Source of the DNA: Galdieria partita
Lineage: Eukaryota > Rhodophyta > Bangiophyceae > Galdieriales > Galdieriaceae
Length of the DNA stretch: 64,000 nt
Direction: 5' to 3'
Assembly: GCA_025991245.1 (NCBI GenBank)
Contig: BQMJ01000023.1
Location: forward strand, 181,768-245,767
Shown here: in pieces, positions 9,721 through 22,691 of the stretch
Numbering within the stretch: the stretch's first letter is position 1
How the letters are laid out: each line of letters starts with the position of its first letter
Position numbers and translations under genes: made by a program
Notes under the pieces: model-generated
Database searches by the model: none
Told to the model about the DNA's origin: nothing
The model's input: the letters and a program-made list of their open reading frames with translations, nothing else

Positions 9721-10597
9721 TCAAAAAGCACCCGCATCTAGAGCAATAAGGGAGCCAATACAAGCCAAACACATTGCACAGTCAATACAAGTTTGAATTT
9801 CTTGCAAACGTAACTGTCTCTCTTGGAAATATGCACTTGATAAAGGCTCAAAGTCAGTTTCTTCAATGAGAGCACACAACTTACTTTTGTTGTCTAGTCA
9901 CTGGGTCATCTAATATTTGGGTAGCCCGAACTTGACCAGGATGAGCATAATATCCACCAGGTTGCGCGTATACTGGAGGTGGTGCTTGAACGTTGCTATA
10001 AGGTTGAGAAGACCCGTCGTTCCCGTAAGTAGCATAGTCGTCACCAGTGTATCTTATTTCCAAATAAAGGTCTCCTTGGGAACGCCAAGAGCCATCCTTT
10101 TGTTTGAATAAAACAGGATACCAACCTATTCCAAGCCCATAGAACGTTGCATAACCAACCCAGCCAAAAAATACTCACCCAGTTGTGAGCCATCCCCAAA
10201 AACTTGGTTGAGAGGTACTTCTGCTCTTCCAGCATTTTCTTTAGAGACATTGCGGTCTACATATACGAAAGCAGTTAAATTGGAGGTATCTGGCGTTACT
10301 TGAATAGGAAACTCCATGGCATTCCACACTATTTCTGAACCAGTCCCTTTTACACTCTCAGTTCTAAAAAAGTCTTGTTGCGGAGAAGAGACAACTACAT
10401 AAGCGCCCTAAAAAGAAAAAGAATACAGAAAAACTTGAATGAAACTATTCTTACTTCCGAGTTGGTTGGAACCGGAATATTCTGCGCTCGAACGACTACA
10501 AATGAACTTTGTTAGCATTGTCGGAACATATAGAAACAGGTCGACTTTCTCTTGTCAAAAGTGAATACTTACCGCTTACCAATAGTTTCTTTCTCAT
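9721..10597 (-). CDS. C2-domain protein with Cys-rich hydrophobic C-terminus
   Basis: Five exons (10597-10573, 10495-10455, 10407-10179, 10125-9885, 9835-9721) give 216 aa; all introns are GT/AG (77, 47, 53, 49 nt). Residues 1-130 form a C2 beta-sandwich: MRKKLLVSVVRAQNIPVP, GAYVVV, TEIVWN-type turn, FVYVDRN, then GWYPVLFK...GDLYLEIRY. Acidic calcium-binding loops are sparse, so calcium-independent lipid or protein binding is likely. A Pro/Gly/Tyr-rich linker follows (about 140-175). The final 38 residues end in a hydrophobic segment with three closely spaced Cys (CIDCAMC), possibly palmitoylated or membrane-inserted. The function is unknown beyond membrane association. Confidence 0.75.
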
Positions 10598-10736
10598 ATC
10601 ACTCTTGAGGAAGACAACCCAAGTGCCCAATATCACCCACCCACTGATAGAGAGTTCTCATCTACTTTTGTGTTCCATGTGCTATGTTTATGTTTCTCAT
10701 AGATCTCATTCTTTATCTCTTTATATCTATTGGTAA

Positions 10737-12182
10737 TTATTGTTGAGGAAGTTTATACTGTTCAATAATACGACGAGCATATTCTGGAACATGGCGTTGT
10801 AAAATATTTGGAAACTTTCGTTTCATGTATAGATAATTGCGAGTAAAGTGAGAGTCGATAGAAAACCGAGCATATTCCAATCCCTTGGGTCCCAACTTGT
10901 CTATAACAACTCCTAAAAGTTGAGCTATCCACATAGGCAATGTCATTCCTTTCTCATAAGCGGGAATGCTATTTTGTACGGCTTGGAAACGATTTCCAGA
11001 GGAAGACAAAGGCATCGTCTCTATTTGAGAACTTACTAAATCCAACATTTCCTTTCCAATGTTGTTACGAACAACTATCCACTGCCATCCAAAAGGTGCT
11101 CCCATATAACCAACTACTAAATCTGCCAGCGAATTGACATAATCGAAACAAGATAAACAAGAAGGTGCAAATATATCTTTCAATTGATTTGTCTTTAAAC
11201 CAAAAAAAGGTACTGTTTCTGTCCATTGCTTCCCGGAACCGCCCACTACTCTATCATCATGTTTAAAGTGGACTCTGAAATCTTGCATAAACTCATAATG
11301 AACTACTGTATCAGGACTAGAGGAAGTTGTCCTTAGAAACTTGTCCAAACCTTTTCTTGTCACATTGTCTACACAAGGAGTACCCAACACATATAACTTC
11401 TCCAATCCCAGTTTGGATTGTACACTTCTCAAAGCCTCCACCTGACAACCCACACCAATGACGCCTATTCGAGTAAAACCAGACGCTTCTACTGTATCAA
11501 GAACTGAAAGATTAGGTGACAAAGTGGGTTTATTGACTCTCGAAGCATATATCTCCTCAGGTGTTGTTGCAAGAATAGGTTTGGGCTTAAAACGATCGGT
11601 CTCATCATTCTTGACACATACAATACCTTGAACTTTTCCAGTTTCAAGTAGTCTTGTGGCAATACTAGTAACAATACCACTCCACTGTGCACCTGGCAAC
11701 GGTTGCTTTCTTCTAGCTGCTAACATAGTGAGATGAACCCCAAAATAGAGTTGGTCTTCTATTTCCAAAGCTCTCGATTTTCCATGCACTGTATATTCCA
11801 GTTCACTGATGTGTTGATTTAAAAATGCACAACTATCCTTAACGTAATGAATGAAGCGAGTGTCACAAAGACCGCAGTGAGAACACAAAGACTTTGCAGG
11901 ATACTGACGCGTATCATACTTTCCTCCCAAACCACCATAGTTCTTTAAAAGTCGGTGTGGATATAGTTGTTGTTCTTTCTGATGAGATGAACTTCCAACT
12001 GTGCAACTTACGCGAGCTTTCCTGTTTCCCCAAGTTGAGGGATACACTAGACTAGGAACAACAGAGTGACCTAACCAGAAACAGAGACTTTGTCTAACAC
12101 ATGTATACGAGAGTCGTTTTTTGTTGACTAGACTATGCTTTGAACTCGATAACCAGACCACAAATCCTGTGGGTGGTTGCAT
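10737..12182 (-). CDS. bciB: Ferredoxin-type divinyl chlorophyllide 8-vinyl reductase (BciB/F-DVR, FrhB family)
   Basis: Intronless 481-aa protein of the coenzyme F420 hydrogenase beta-subunit (FrhB) family. The first 80 residues are Ser/Arg/Lys-rich and look like a plastid transit peptide. Fe-S cysteines are visible in SLCSHCGLCDTRF and in APSCLSCFDY, with GVGCQVEALRS and VLGTPCVDN between them. In plants the closest relative is 7-hydroxymethyl-chlorophyll a reductase. Red algae lack chlorophyll b, so the cyanobacterial-type role (Slr1923: reduction of the 8-vinyl group of divinyl (proto)chlorophyllide with ferredoxin) is more likely. That choice is inference from biology; the family assignment is firm. 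Confidence 0.85.
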   Translation of the reverse strand: MQPPTGFVVWLSSSKHSLVNKKRLSYTCVRQSLCFWLGHSVVPSLVYPSTWGNRKARVSCTVGSSSHQKEQQLYPHRLLKNYGGLGGKYDTRQYPAKSLCSHCGLCDTRFIHYVKDSCAFLNQHISELEYTVHGKSRALEIEDQLYFGVHLTMLAARRKQPLPGAQWSGIVTSIATRLLETGKVQGIVCVKNDETDRFKPKPILATTPEEIYASRVNKPTLSPNLSVLDTVEASGFTRIGVIGVGCQVEALRSVQSKLGLEKLYVLGTPCVDNVTRKGLDKFLRTTSSSPDTVVHYEFMQDFRVHFKHDDRVVGGSGKQWTETVPFFGLKTNQLKDIFAPSCLSCFDYVNSLADLVVGYMGAPFGWQWIVVRNNIGKEMLDLVSSQIETMPLSSSGNRFQAVQNSIPAYEKGMTLPMWIAQLLGVVIDKLGPKGLEYARFSIDSHFTRNYLYMKRKFPNILQRHVPEYARRIIEQYKLPQQ

Positions 12183-14427
<2,245 letters not shown>

Positions 14428-14625
14428 AGCAGCTCGTTGGTTGGTGATGATTTTGAAAACTTTTCTTTTGAATGGTTTCACTTTTGGAGTGTATTGTTGA
14501 ATTGTATGGGTGATTGTAAATATCTTTTGACTCACCCAAAGCCATTCATGGCCACATCTCGAGTTCATTTGAAAAATAAATAGAAACGGTGACCCAAAGG
14601 AGGGAATACGAGAGTTGTTCAAACG

Positions 14626-15519
14626 ATGCAAAATGAAACAACGACACTTGTTTCCACTCCCGTAAAGTTGTCATTCCTACGTCTTCCTTCTATATTTAGG
14701 AGATCCAAGTCTACTCCTGAAGCAGTGTTGAAGAAACCCCCATCCTTTCAAGAGGAAAAGAATACAACAACGATAAAGGATGTCTTCCCAGTAACTCGAT
14801 ACGCTACTACCCATCATACTTTAAAGAAACAACATGTAAAGAAGGAAAGTTCAATTCAAGAAACAACAACAACAACAGTGACCACAGTACCTAAACGCAG
14901 GTCTCCTAGAAAGAAGAAAATTGATACTTCCTTTCGAGGACTTTTGCGGAATGACAACCAAAGTAACAGTTGGACAGAAGACAAAGTATATTTGGAACAT
15001 AACTCACCCACTCGTACAACTACGGTAGAAGAAGGAGTTGCTACTGCCGCTGCAGCAAAGTTGTTATTGGAAGCCTCACAAAGAATGCAAGATCAAGAAA
15101 CTGTTGATAGTGGATGGACGAGTCATACTTGTTGTGTAACAGATTCGTTGTCTAATACAAACAATCCATCGGAACCATTGTTATCAAATACGAAGTGTGA
15201 AAAGACTGGTTCCTCTCGAGTGGTCTCAGCTACGGATACAGTTGAATACATTCATCAGATTCTGAAGCGTGAAGAAGATATTTGTAGATGGCAGCAAGTA
15301 ATGTTGAACTTTCTTGTAAGTAAAACGAATACCACAAAGGCAGAGACTTTGGACCTTACGGATGAGAATGATGAACAACAACAAGAGCCCTGGGAACAAT
15401 TGTTACAAGAACAAAAAAGGCAACTTTCTATTGTAAAAGAACTGATAGAAATGGCCAACCTTGAGTTGCCAACAACTGATGGTGTGGTGGATAGTAAGAA
15501 CTCAGAAAATCTAGAGTAG
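14626..15519 (+). CDS. Hypothetical low-complexity protein
   Basis: Intronless 297-aa frame. It is rich in Thr, Ser, Lys and Glu, with basic patches near residues 15-35 and 85-105 (PKRRSPRKKKID). A Glu/Gln-rich helical C-terminus at about 205-285 (EDICRWQQVMLNFL, EQLLQEQKRQLSIVKELIEM) probably forms a coiled coil. There are no membrane segments and no recognised domain. Codon use resembles its neighbours, which favours a real gene. It follows the kinase by about 200 bp on the same strand. Confidence 0.6.
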   Translation: MQNETTTLVSTPVKLSFLRLPSIFRRSKSTPEAVLKKPPSFQEEKNTTTIKDVFPVTRYATTHHTLKKQHVKKESSIQETTTTTVTTVPKRRSPRKKKIDTSFRGLLRNDNQSNSWTEDKVYLEHNSPTRTTTVEEGVATAAAAKLLLEASQRMQDQETVDSGWTSHTCCVTDSLSNTNNPSEPLLSNTKCEKTGSSRVVSATDTVEYIHQILKREEDICRWQQVMLNFLVSKTNTTKAETLDLTDENDEQQQEPWEQLLQEQKRQLSIVKELIEMANLELPTTDGVVDSKNSENLE

Positions 15520-15898
15520 AGTTTATTTTGTCCGTTGAAAGCATGTTTGAATAAATGGCATATCTAGAATGAAACACAAGTTGCCAAGTTATGAACAAAC
15601 TGCACCATTTCAATTCTTTCAAGTTTGTATATCTTATTTCATCACATTTGAGCATCTTTTCTTCTTTGCTTTTGTTATTCTATCGTGTTGATCCTATTCT
15701 TCGATTCTTCCCTCTCATCCTTTTCCGTCTTCTTCCATCACACATCATCTGTTGGTTGGTCGGACTTGAAGAAAACTTGAAGTTGTGGTTGAGTGGTATA
15801 AAATGAATACAATATATAGAAATCATGATTGACAAAGAAGACTTGACGTTTTATAAAAAGACCCATCTAGGAACTTGTGGTAGGGAGCGAAAGACAGC
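15520..15898. other. Intergenic region
   Basis: This 379-bp spacer between two plus-strand genes is T-rich and presumably carries the 3' UTR of the hypothetical gene and the promoter of the dehydrogenase gene. The short open frames here have no protein-like composition. Nothing else is seen. Confidence 0.6.
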
Positions 15899-17234
15899 AT
15901 GGAACATTATTTACTTTATCTAGTCATAGTTGGTGGTGGTGGTTATTTGGGTCAAAAGTTACTGGACAAGTTGTATCAATTGAGGCATTTCGAACTAGTA
16001 GATGGATTGATAGTGATAGATATTCAGCAGTTGTCCGAGAGTGACCAACGAAGATATGAAGGAGTGGACTTTTTAAACTGTGCAGTTGGTGCAGGTCAAC
16101 TCAAGAAATGGGGTGGTAGGCTGGTTCATATTCTTATATTCTCTCATATGTTATTATTGATGGATAGATGAGTATTGGAGAAAGATACGGCAAGGAACTG
16201 TATTTTTTGTAGCCTCATGTGCCTCGACTGAACTCCATTTTGCAAGAGCATACAAGACTAACGTCCAAGGAGTGGAAGAGATGCTATGTATTGCGCAGTT
16301 GTATGGTGCCAGAGCATTCGTTCTTACCAGTACACATAATGTGGTATTTGATGGTACCCGTGAAATAGTGAATGGAGACGAGTCTATTCCCACAGTCGAC
16401 CGATTTATGGATGTCTATACACAAACCAAGTCAGAATCGGAAAGATTGGTCGGTGACTTTTTATTTTCTTGGGACTCGTAGTATTGACCTGCATATATAT
16501 ATATATATATAGACATTAGGAATGAATGGTGTATGTAGACTCCATACTTGTGCTTTGCGTCCTGGAGGTATTTATGGTCCAGGAGAAAAGGTACATTTTG
16601 AAAGAATTCGAAAATTGGCCAAAGTTGGATTGCTTTATATTTTGATTTCTCCCGTTCCTGAGAAGAATATGGTATGTATTGCCATAAAAGTTGAATGAAT
16701 GTCGTATTCAATCATATTGAGGACTTTGTTCATGTGGATAATTTGGTGGATGCACACATTTTAGCAGCACAACAGTTGCAAGTAGAAGCTATCGATCCCC
16801 ATGTTCCTAAAACAACTTCTGGCGCTGCCTTTTTTATTTCCGAAAATGATCCCCAATGTCTACAAACTTTTTATATTCCTGCGTTATTAGCATCAGGTAT
16901 ATCACCTCCACTATTTACTTTATACATATCCAGAAAGTGGATTTATCCTTTAGCAAAATGGACACAATGGATAGCAAAGTGTTTCAATGTGAAACCTATT
17001 TTGATGCCTATGGAGTTGATGAAGTCTACTATGGTACACACTTTTGTAAGTGAAAAAGCAAAGAAAGCATTTGGGTATGTTCCAAGAAAGTCTATTCAAG
17101 TGGGTGTTGAAGAATGGTGTCGATATGAACAAAGTCGTTGTCGAACCAATGACAGTAAGAATAGAATGAACGCTATATGGATCTTGTTGTTATTGTTCTT
17201 TTGGATTTTATTGGTGTTGTTTCGACACTTGTAG
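15899..17234 (+). CDS. 3-beta-hydroxysteroid dehydrogenase / sterol C4-decarboxylase-like SDR (NSDHL/ERG26 type)
   Basis: Four exons (15899-16115, 16168-16452, 16520-16671, 16722-17234) encode 388 aa. The Rossmann start is VIVGGGGYLGQKLL, with FFVASCAS (beta4), the YTQTKSESERLV catalytic Tyr-x3-Lys, CALRPGGIYGPGE and DFVHVDNLVDAHILAA, all typical of the 3-beta-HSD branch of extended SDRs. A strongly hydrophobic C-terminal helix (last 22 residues) suggests ER-membrane anchoring. Known members oxidise 3-beta-hydroxysteroids or 4-carboxysterols in sterol synthesis; a sterol C4-demethylation role is plausible. The second intron (67 nt) contains an AT-dinucleotide run; the donor at 16453 was chosen because it restores the usual spacing to the ALRP motif. 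Confidence 0.82.
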
Positions 17235-17440
17235 AGATGAAAATAGAGTGTCGTTTGCATAAAGGATAATGAGAAAGATTGCTGTGATTATCCAAAAGTA
17301 TTCAGTTTATAAGTAGTCATATCTTTGGTATCGGTGCCTTTTGAAAACCTCTTTCAACTATACTCGGCGTCAACAAGCCTTTGGGTAGTATATATATTTA
17401 TCCCACTTGACACAAAACTTCAAGAAAGCGAGTTCATTGG

Positions 17441-17719
17441 TCACTTGGTGGCAACATTCTCCCTAGGATAGAGCCAAGCTTCTCCTAATCGTCTTCCCAC
17501 AACAATTCCTAAACCAGTCATAAGACCTGATATGAGAGGAAATATCACGACATCTCTTATTCTCTTCGCCGTTTCCTTCCAAGGTTGCAACTTGGCTTTT
17601 ACAGTGTGACAAGAACAAGAGCCTTCACAGTAGCAAACTCCTCCTTGCAAACATGGACATTCCGTACAATCGACTTGATTGCTTTCACTAGATGAACTCG
17701 TCTGATGATCTTTTTGCAT
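17441..17719 (-). CDS. Small Cys-rich single-pass membrane protein of unknown function
   Basis: Intronless 92-aa protein. The N-terminal third is Ser-rich and then carries eight Cys in about 21 residues in a C-x2-C-x-C pattern (CTECPCLQGGVCYCEGSCSC), resembling metallothionein-like metal sites. After an amphipathic stretch, a hydrophobic helix with Gly-x3-Gly spacing (FPLISGLMTGLGIVVGRRLG) could pass through a membrane. No family is recognised. Sparse Cys clusters joined to a Gly-zipper helix suggest a metal- or redox-binding membrane protein, but this is inference. Length and composition make a chance ORF unlikely. Confidence 0.6.
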   Translation of the reverse strand: MQKDHQTSSSSESNQVDCTECPCLQGGVCYCEGSCSCHTVKAKLQPWKETAKRIRDVVIFPLISGLMTGLGIVVGRRLGEAWLYPRENVATK

Positions 17720-17980
17720 AGAATCGCGACCTGTTCACACTAGTCTATGGTTGGAGAGAATACTGTCCAAAATGCCCCCTCACCACGACAAATAGGTAAG
17801 TGTGATGATCTTCATCCTTGTTTTTATCCACAACATGAAAAGATGTCTCTTCATGTATAGTTGACGGATAAGACATATGGCTTCCCAACAACTCATCGTT
17901 TTCATCCATCACAACTATCGTCTTTTATCACAAAAACAAAAACAACACACAACTCGTTGTCACAAACATATGCTCTTCCA

Positions 17981-18570
17981 CTATAATTGACCACAAGCCG
18001 TGATCTTCACTTCCTTCTTAGGTGCTCCACTTTGTGTTCCTACAGCTTCCATATTCTTCACAATATCCGTTCCCTCCACGACCTTTCCAAATACCACATG
18101 TTTGCCATCCAACCAAGGTGTCTTTACTACAGTAATAAAGAACTGACTTCCATTGGTATTCGGGCCTGCGTTCGCCATAGACAATAAAAATGGTTCTCCA
18201 TGTTTCAACTTGAAGTTTTCATCCTCAAACTTGGTACCATAGATGCTCTTGCCTCCCGTTCCATCACCGCGAGTAAAATCTCCGCCTTGGCACATAAATT
18301 GAGGAATGATTCTACGTATTGATGAGAAAGATCACGATAAATAGGTAACGATGACATACCTGTGAAACTTGGAATCTTTGTATCCAAACCCTTTTTCACC
18401 GGTGCACAAGGCACGGAAATTTTCCGCTGTTTTTGGAACAACATCCGAAAATAACTAGCAACATGAGGAGATGATTGGGATAATCGATAGTATAGTCGTA
18501 CCTCAAATACAACTCTTCCAGCAGGTTGTCCACCAATAGCAATATCAAAGAAACACTTTGGACGAGACAT
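17981..18570 (-). CDS. Cyclophilin A-type peptidyl-prolyl cis-trans isomerase
   Basis: Three exons (18570-18502, 18454-18360, 18311-17981) with 47- and 48-nt introns give 164 aa, the normal length of single-domain cytosolic cyclophilin. All hallmark segments are present: [53 protein letters not shown] (catalytic Arg and Phe), [27 protein letters not shown] and the drug-binding [10 protein letters not shown] block. It catalyses proline isomerisation in protein folding. There is no signal or transit peptide. Confidence 0.95.
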
Positions 18571-18715
18571 GTCTCCAACGAGGAATTCAATTTCTCAATC
18601 GGTCACTCCCTCAACAAGTCAACATGTTACACACTCTCAACTTCCTACCAAAACGACAACACTTCCTAATAGGAATCATGAGAATTTTATTTGTTTTGTA
18701 CACTATCTAAGCATA

Positions 18716-20086
18716 TCAATTGCCTTCTTGTCCAAACTCTTTCGTAAACTTGATATGTAGTGCAATGTCTTCTTGACTCACGCTGGGTCTCGTATTGGCA
18801 ATAACTTTATCAAAATCATACTTGGAAACATTCGGCACCCAAAGATCGTCGGCCTTGATATCCATAAGAGTTAGAGATTCGGCTTCAGGATCACCGGGAC
18901 TACAGGGTGTATAGTAGACCTTTAAGGATTTATCAGTATCACTCTTCGGTTTCCTAACTTTCTTAAAAGTTTGCGCATTCTGACATGTACGAACAGGTTG
19001 CATAATGGCATCACGAACCAACACAGCAATGTCCGAACCCGAATATCCCTCCGTTAACATTGCCAATTCATGAAAATCCTCCGACTTCAACTCATGTGGT
19101 GTATTTCCAATATGTATTTGAAACATTCTTTCACGTGCTTGAACATTTGGAAGAGGAATGTATATGCGTCGTTCAAATCTTCTCCGTATCGCACTGTCTA
19201 ACGAGAAAGGAATGTTGGTTGCACCTAAAACCAAAACACCATCTGAATCATTGCTTACACCTTGCATTTGAACAAGGAACTCTGTTTTTATCCGCCTAGC
19301 ACTTTCACTCTCGGAATCGTTCCTAGAACTACAAAGGGAATCTATCTCATCTATAAAGATAATGGAAGGCTGGTTCTCCCTTGCCAGCGAAAATAATTGA
19401 CGTACCAAACGTTCACTTTCACCCATCCATTTACTAACCAAATCTGCTGAAGATACACTAAAGAAATGTGCATCAGCTTCTGTTGCTACAGCCTTTGCTA
19501 AATAGGATTTCCCAGTACCAGGTGGACCATACAATAGAATACCTCTCCAAGGTTTTCTTTTACCAGTAAATAACTGAGGAAACCTCAACGGAAGAATAAC
19601 TGCTTCTTTTAACGCATCTTTTGCACTATCAAGCCCTGCTACGTCGTCCCATCTAACATTTGGTTTCTCTCTTACAATAGCGCTCTCGATGGCACCTCGA
19701 AGTCGTTTTTCTTCTTCTTGAGAGGCATCATTGTTGTTTCCATTCCCTTGGGAAGAGGACCGCCTCCTCTCTGTTGTTGCACCAACAGCTGCCCCGTTCC
19801 CTGTTCTTCCATTGGAGTCCACTACTCTCTCTCTTGGTTCGTGCAACACCTTTTTTATTTCCTCGGCTCTACTCATATACTCCTCCACTTTGGCACGAAT
19901 GATGTGCTTAGTTTTCGTGTTCTTCTCATATTTCAAAGCCGTTAAAAAGTACTCAATGGCTCTTAAATAACCACGATATGCTTCTTCATATTTTTCAAAC
20001 GAGTCTGTTTCCAAAGCCTCTCTATCTGCAGTTATAGCTTTCTTTGCGTGTTCCATCCCCGACTCGACAAAGTTGGTTTCCGTCAT
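18716..20086 (-). CDS. VPS4: VPS4/SKD1 AAA-ATPase of the ESCRT pathway
   Basis: Intronless 456-aa protein. An N-terminal MIT three-helix domain (residues about 8-80, [14 protein letters not shown] ... [15 protein letters not shown]) is followed by a Ser/Asn-rich linker. The AAA domain has Walker A GPPGTGKS at about 187-194, Walker B IIFIDEID at about 242-249 and arginine fingers in [13 protein letters not shown]. The C-terminal part has the VPS4 helix and beta-domain insertion ([14 protein letters not shown]) and the terminal [10 protein letters not shown] helix. It disassembles ESCRT-III filaments in multivesicular-body sorting, cytokinesis and membrane repair. It is slightly longer than most VPS4 because of the linker. 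Confidence 0.95.
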   Translation of the reverse strand: MTETNFVESGMEHAKKAITADREALETDSFEKYEEAYRGYLRAIEYFLTALKYEKNTKTKHIIRAKVEEYMSRAEEIKKVLHEPRERVVDSNGRTGNGAAVGATTERRRSSSQGNGNNNDASQEEEKRLRGAIESAIVREKPNVRWDDVAGLDSAKDALKEAVILPLRFPQLFTGKRKPWRGILLYGPPGTGKSYLAKAVATEADAHFFSVSSADLVSKWMGESERLVRQLFSLARENQPSIIFIDEIDSLCSSRNDSESESARRIKTEFLVQMQGVSNDSDGVLVLGATNIPFSLDSAIRRRFERRIYIPLPNVQARERMFQIHIGNTPHELKSEDFHELAMLTEGYSGSDIAVLVRDAIMQPVRTCQNAQTFKKVRKPKSDTDKSLKVYYTPCSPGDPEAESLTLMDIKADDLWVPNVSKYDFDKVIANTRPSVSQEDIALHIKFTKEFGQEGN

Positions 20087-20572
20087 ATTGTTTGCAACGA
20101 GTACCCTTTTCTATAACTTGCAACTCAAAGGATGGTCATCACAACTTGATGGTCAACTTTTCCCAAAGAAAAAAAAGAGTTGGCGCACTCATTTGAAAAA
20201 TGTGGGAAGAAAAAAGCCCAACTGCCTGTGGGGGAAAGTTGGTTTCCTTTGCCTATTTGTCAGCTTTTCAATGCTACGCAATCTAACATAGATGGAGGGT
20301 CTCTACCAAAAAACTCATCGTTTTTATTTTTTTTAGGCAGTGATCATGAGATTCATGCAACTCTTTTTCCTACGGAGGACCTTTATAACTGTCTCCATCA
20401 TTCGTTATCCTGTTGCGAGAGATGGGAAATGGGATTCCCCTACTGACGTGTCTAGAGTTGTTGAAACGTTGTCTTAAAAACACACGTCAACGCACCAACA
20501 GAATATTTTGTACCCACGTACTGCAGCGTACTCAAAATATGGTGTTTGGTACTATTGCCAAGTAGCGTTGTC
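20087..20572. other. Divergent intergenic region, VPS4 / low-complexity gene
   Basis: This 486-bp spacer separates two divergent starts. It includes an open frame of 88 codons at 20180-20446 that lacks protein-like features, and a T-run followed by AG near 20325-20338. No structured RNA could be identified by eye. Both promoters presumably lie here. Confidence 0.55.
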
Positions 20573-22471
20573 ATGTCCAGCCCACCTTGTACAGAGTCTC
20601 TGGTGCTTCAACGTGTTCGAGCACTAGGCGGAGATGAAACCAACCACAACAGTGGCAAAGATCAAAGACAGGAGAGTTTCCAAGACCCTAGTGTCCAACA
20701 AAGTTTCGAAGCTAAAAAAAGTAAGCATAACTTGTCCTTTGCTTTCACACTCACACACATTGTCTTGCAGGTATTTTTATGAAACCCAGCGGTAACAAAA
20801 GTGAGGACCAAAGCTGTACTACCAACAGCAACGTCGATAGCCCTACTGTCCGTCAGCGCTTGGCAGCATTGAACAAAGCAACAGAGCAACAAGAAACCAG
20901 CGAGACCTGTGGTAACATGGGTAGTGTTAAAGCTAGATTGAGTGCTTTTGGTAATCAGCAACCTTCAAGGGAAGGTAGGTTACTCGCATTATGTTTTATC
21001 TCCAACTGAAATACTTGACACTTTCAAGATGGTAAGAATCTCAAGGATATATCGTCAAGTATTCGGGTATTCGAGTCCAAAAGCCAAGCTGACTCAGTCA
21101 GTGATAAAAGTGTAGTAAATGTTGTAAAGAAAACGTTGGAACAAAAGATCCAAGAACCAACGAAGGGCTCTAATGTATCGAAAAGGATCCAAGAACTGTC
21201 TGGAAAGAAGCAAACTGAGCCTTCACAAGTTCGACAGTTGGCGTCCAGATTGGAAACCAAACAGAAAACAGAAACAGAGAAACCAGTTCATTCTACTTTG
21301 ACAAAGTTGAAAGAGAAGTTTGAGGCGAGTGGTTCAAAGTTGGCAGCAAATCAATATTCGAAGCAAGCAGCTCAAAGTGGTTATGTGATGGAAACTAGCA
21401 AATTGTTTGGAGGAGCAACAGTGTTTAAATTTTCTGGTGTATCCAAATCGTCAAACGAAAGCGAGAAGAATGCGGATGATATTGACTCCAAAAGTGGTTG
21501 TTCTAATGTTCAGTCAAAAGTGATGTTTTATATCAAGTTTCAGGAACAAAGAAAAGATGAAACTTTTTCTCCAAGGAGCGGTTCACAAAGTGCAGAAGCC
21601 AATAGTCAAAGATTTTCATCGGTTGCTGAACTTCGGGCATTGTTTGGAACATCTGGTAAGCCAGAACTTGAGAAACTCTCCAAAAAGAATCGTCAAGTAG
21701 ATGCCTCCCCCAAAAATACTGACGAAGAAAAGACTCGAAAGAATCAGAACGATGACAACGAAGAAGAAGGTGATGTTATGTTGGAGCAGGCATTATGTCG
21801 CCGTATTCTTGGAAAGGAAGTTCGGAGAGCGCTTAAGAACCTACTTGCACAACAACGATTGGATGCATTGAAGTGCCAAGCTACAGAGAAAGATATTGAA
21901 GGGCGTGAGGTGAAACCTTTGATCGATGAGTTCCAACAAAGAAGAATGGATGATAGTGAACATGTTGGAGTGTTTACCAATCGAATGAGAAAGGGCAGAA
22001 TTTCGACGTCACCTGAGATGGATACTTTAGAAACTAGCGAAAGCAACATTACTGAAAAAGTAAGTGTTTTTAATTCTTTGATATTAATTCATATATGTTG
22101 TCAAGACAACGAATGAAATGGAGGATACGAATATTGTAAAATTGGAGCCAGATGTTTTGGAAAAGGACGAATCAGAGCAGGATGAGTCCTGCGAACAGTG
22201 TAATACGGATTTCGAGAAGAATGATCTTGGCGACGATGAATCTAATGAAGAAGGCTGTGATTATGGTTCCTACGAAATTGTAATTGATCCTGAATTTGTA
22301 AGAAGACGTATTGAAGAGTTGCAAGCATGCGGTGAAGATGAAAGTGATAGTGATGATGATGATGATGATGATGAGCCTGTTCTTATTAAGACGAGGTCGG
22401 GAAGAATTGTAGTGGATACCTCGCAGTATCAAAAGATAAGTGTCAGAATGGCTATGAGGATTGCTTTTTAA
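20573..22471 (+). CDS. Hypothetical charged protein with repeated short R-x-x-L-type motif
   Basis: Four exons (20573-20720, 20771-20974, 21029-22059, 22106-22471) encode 582 aa, rich in Ser, Lys, Glu and Gln, and probably mostly disordered. A short pattern, hydrophobic-x-x-Arg/Leu followed by Leu/Phe, recurs: LQRVRALGG, VRQRLAALNK, VKARLSAFGN, VSKRIQELSG, VRQLASRLE, LTKLKEKFEAS and VAELRALFGTSG. A more ordered helix region lies around LCRRILGKEVRRALKNLLAQQRLDAL. The C-terminus has EIVIDPEFVRRRIEELQ, an Asp run (eight consecutive) and a final basic tail. No family is recognised. The motif repetition suggests a multivalent binding scaffold; that is inference. Confidence 0.7.
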
Positions 22472-22691
22472 TCGAGTGCTGCTCTAATCATGTCGTATGG
22501 GGAAAATAAATATACGCACTGAATATTTTGTTAAACATTTGTCTTGAGCGCAGATCGATATATTTAAAGAAATCAGCACTATATGTTGGAGACCAACATG
22601 CGCTAAAAGGAACTTGACAATTTCCCGCGTCTTGACTGGGACATTCAAATTTGAATTTATTGGAGTGTCCATTGCGTCTCCTCTCTTCTTC

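Noticed and set aside
10737-12182. Archaeal-type F420 hydrogenase beta subunit
   Set aside because: The transit-peptide-like N-terminus and chlorophyll-reductase features fit a plastid enzyme of the same superfamily better.
20180-20446. 88-codon frame and possible structured RNA between VPS4 and the next gene
   Set aside because: No snRNA, snoRNA or SRP signature could be matched, and the frame has no protein-like features.
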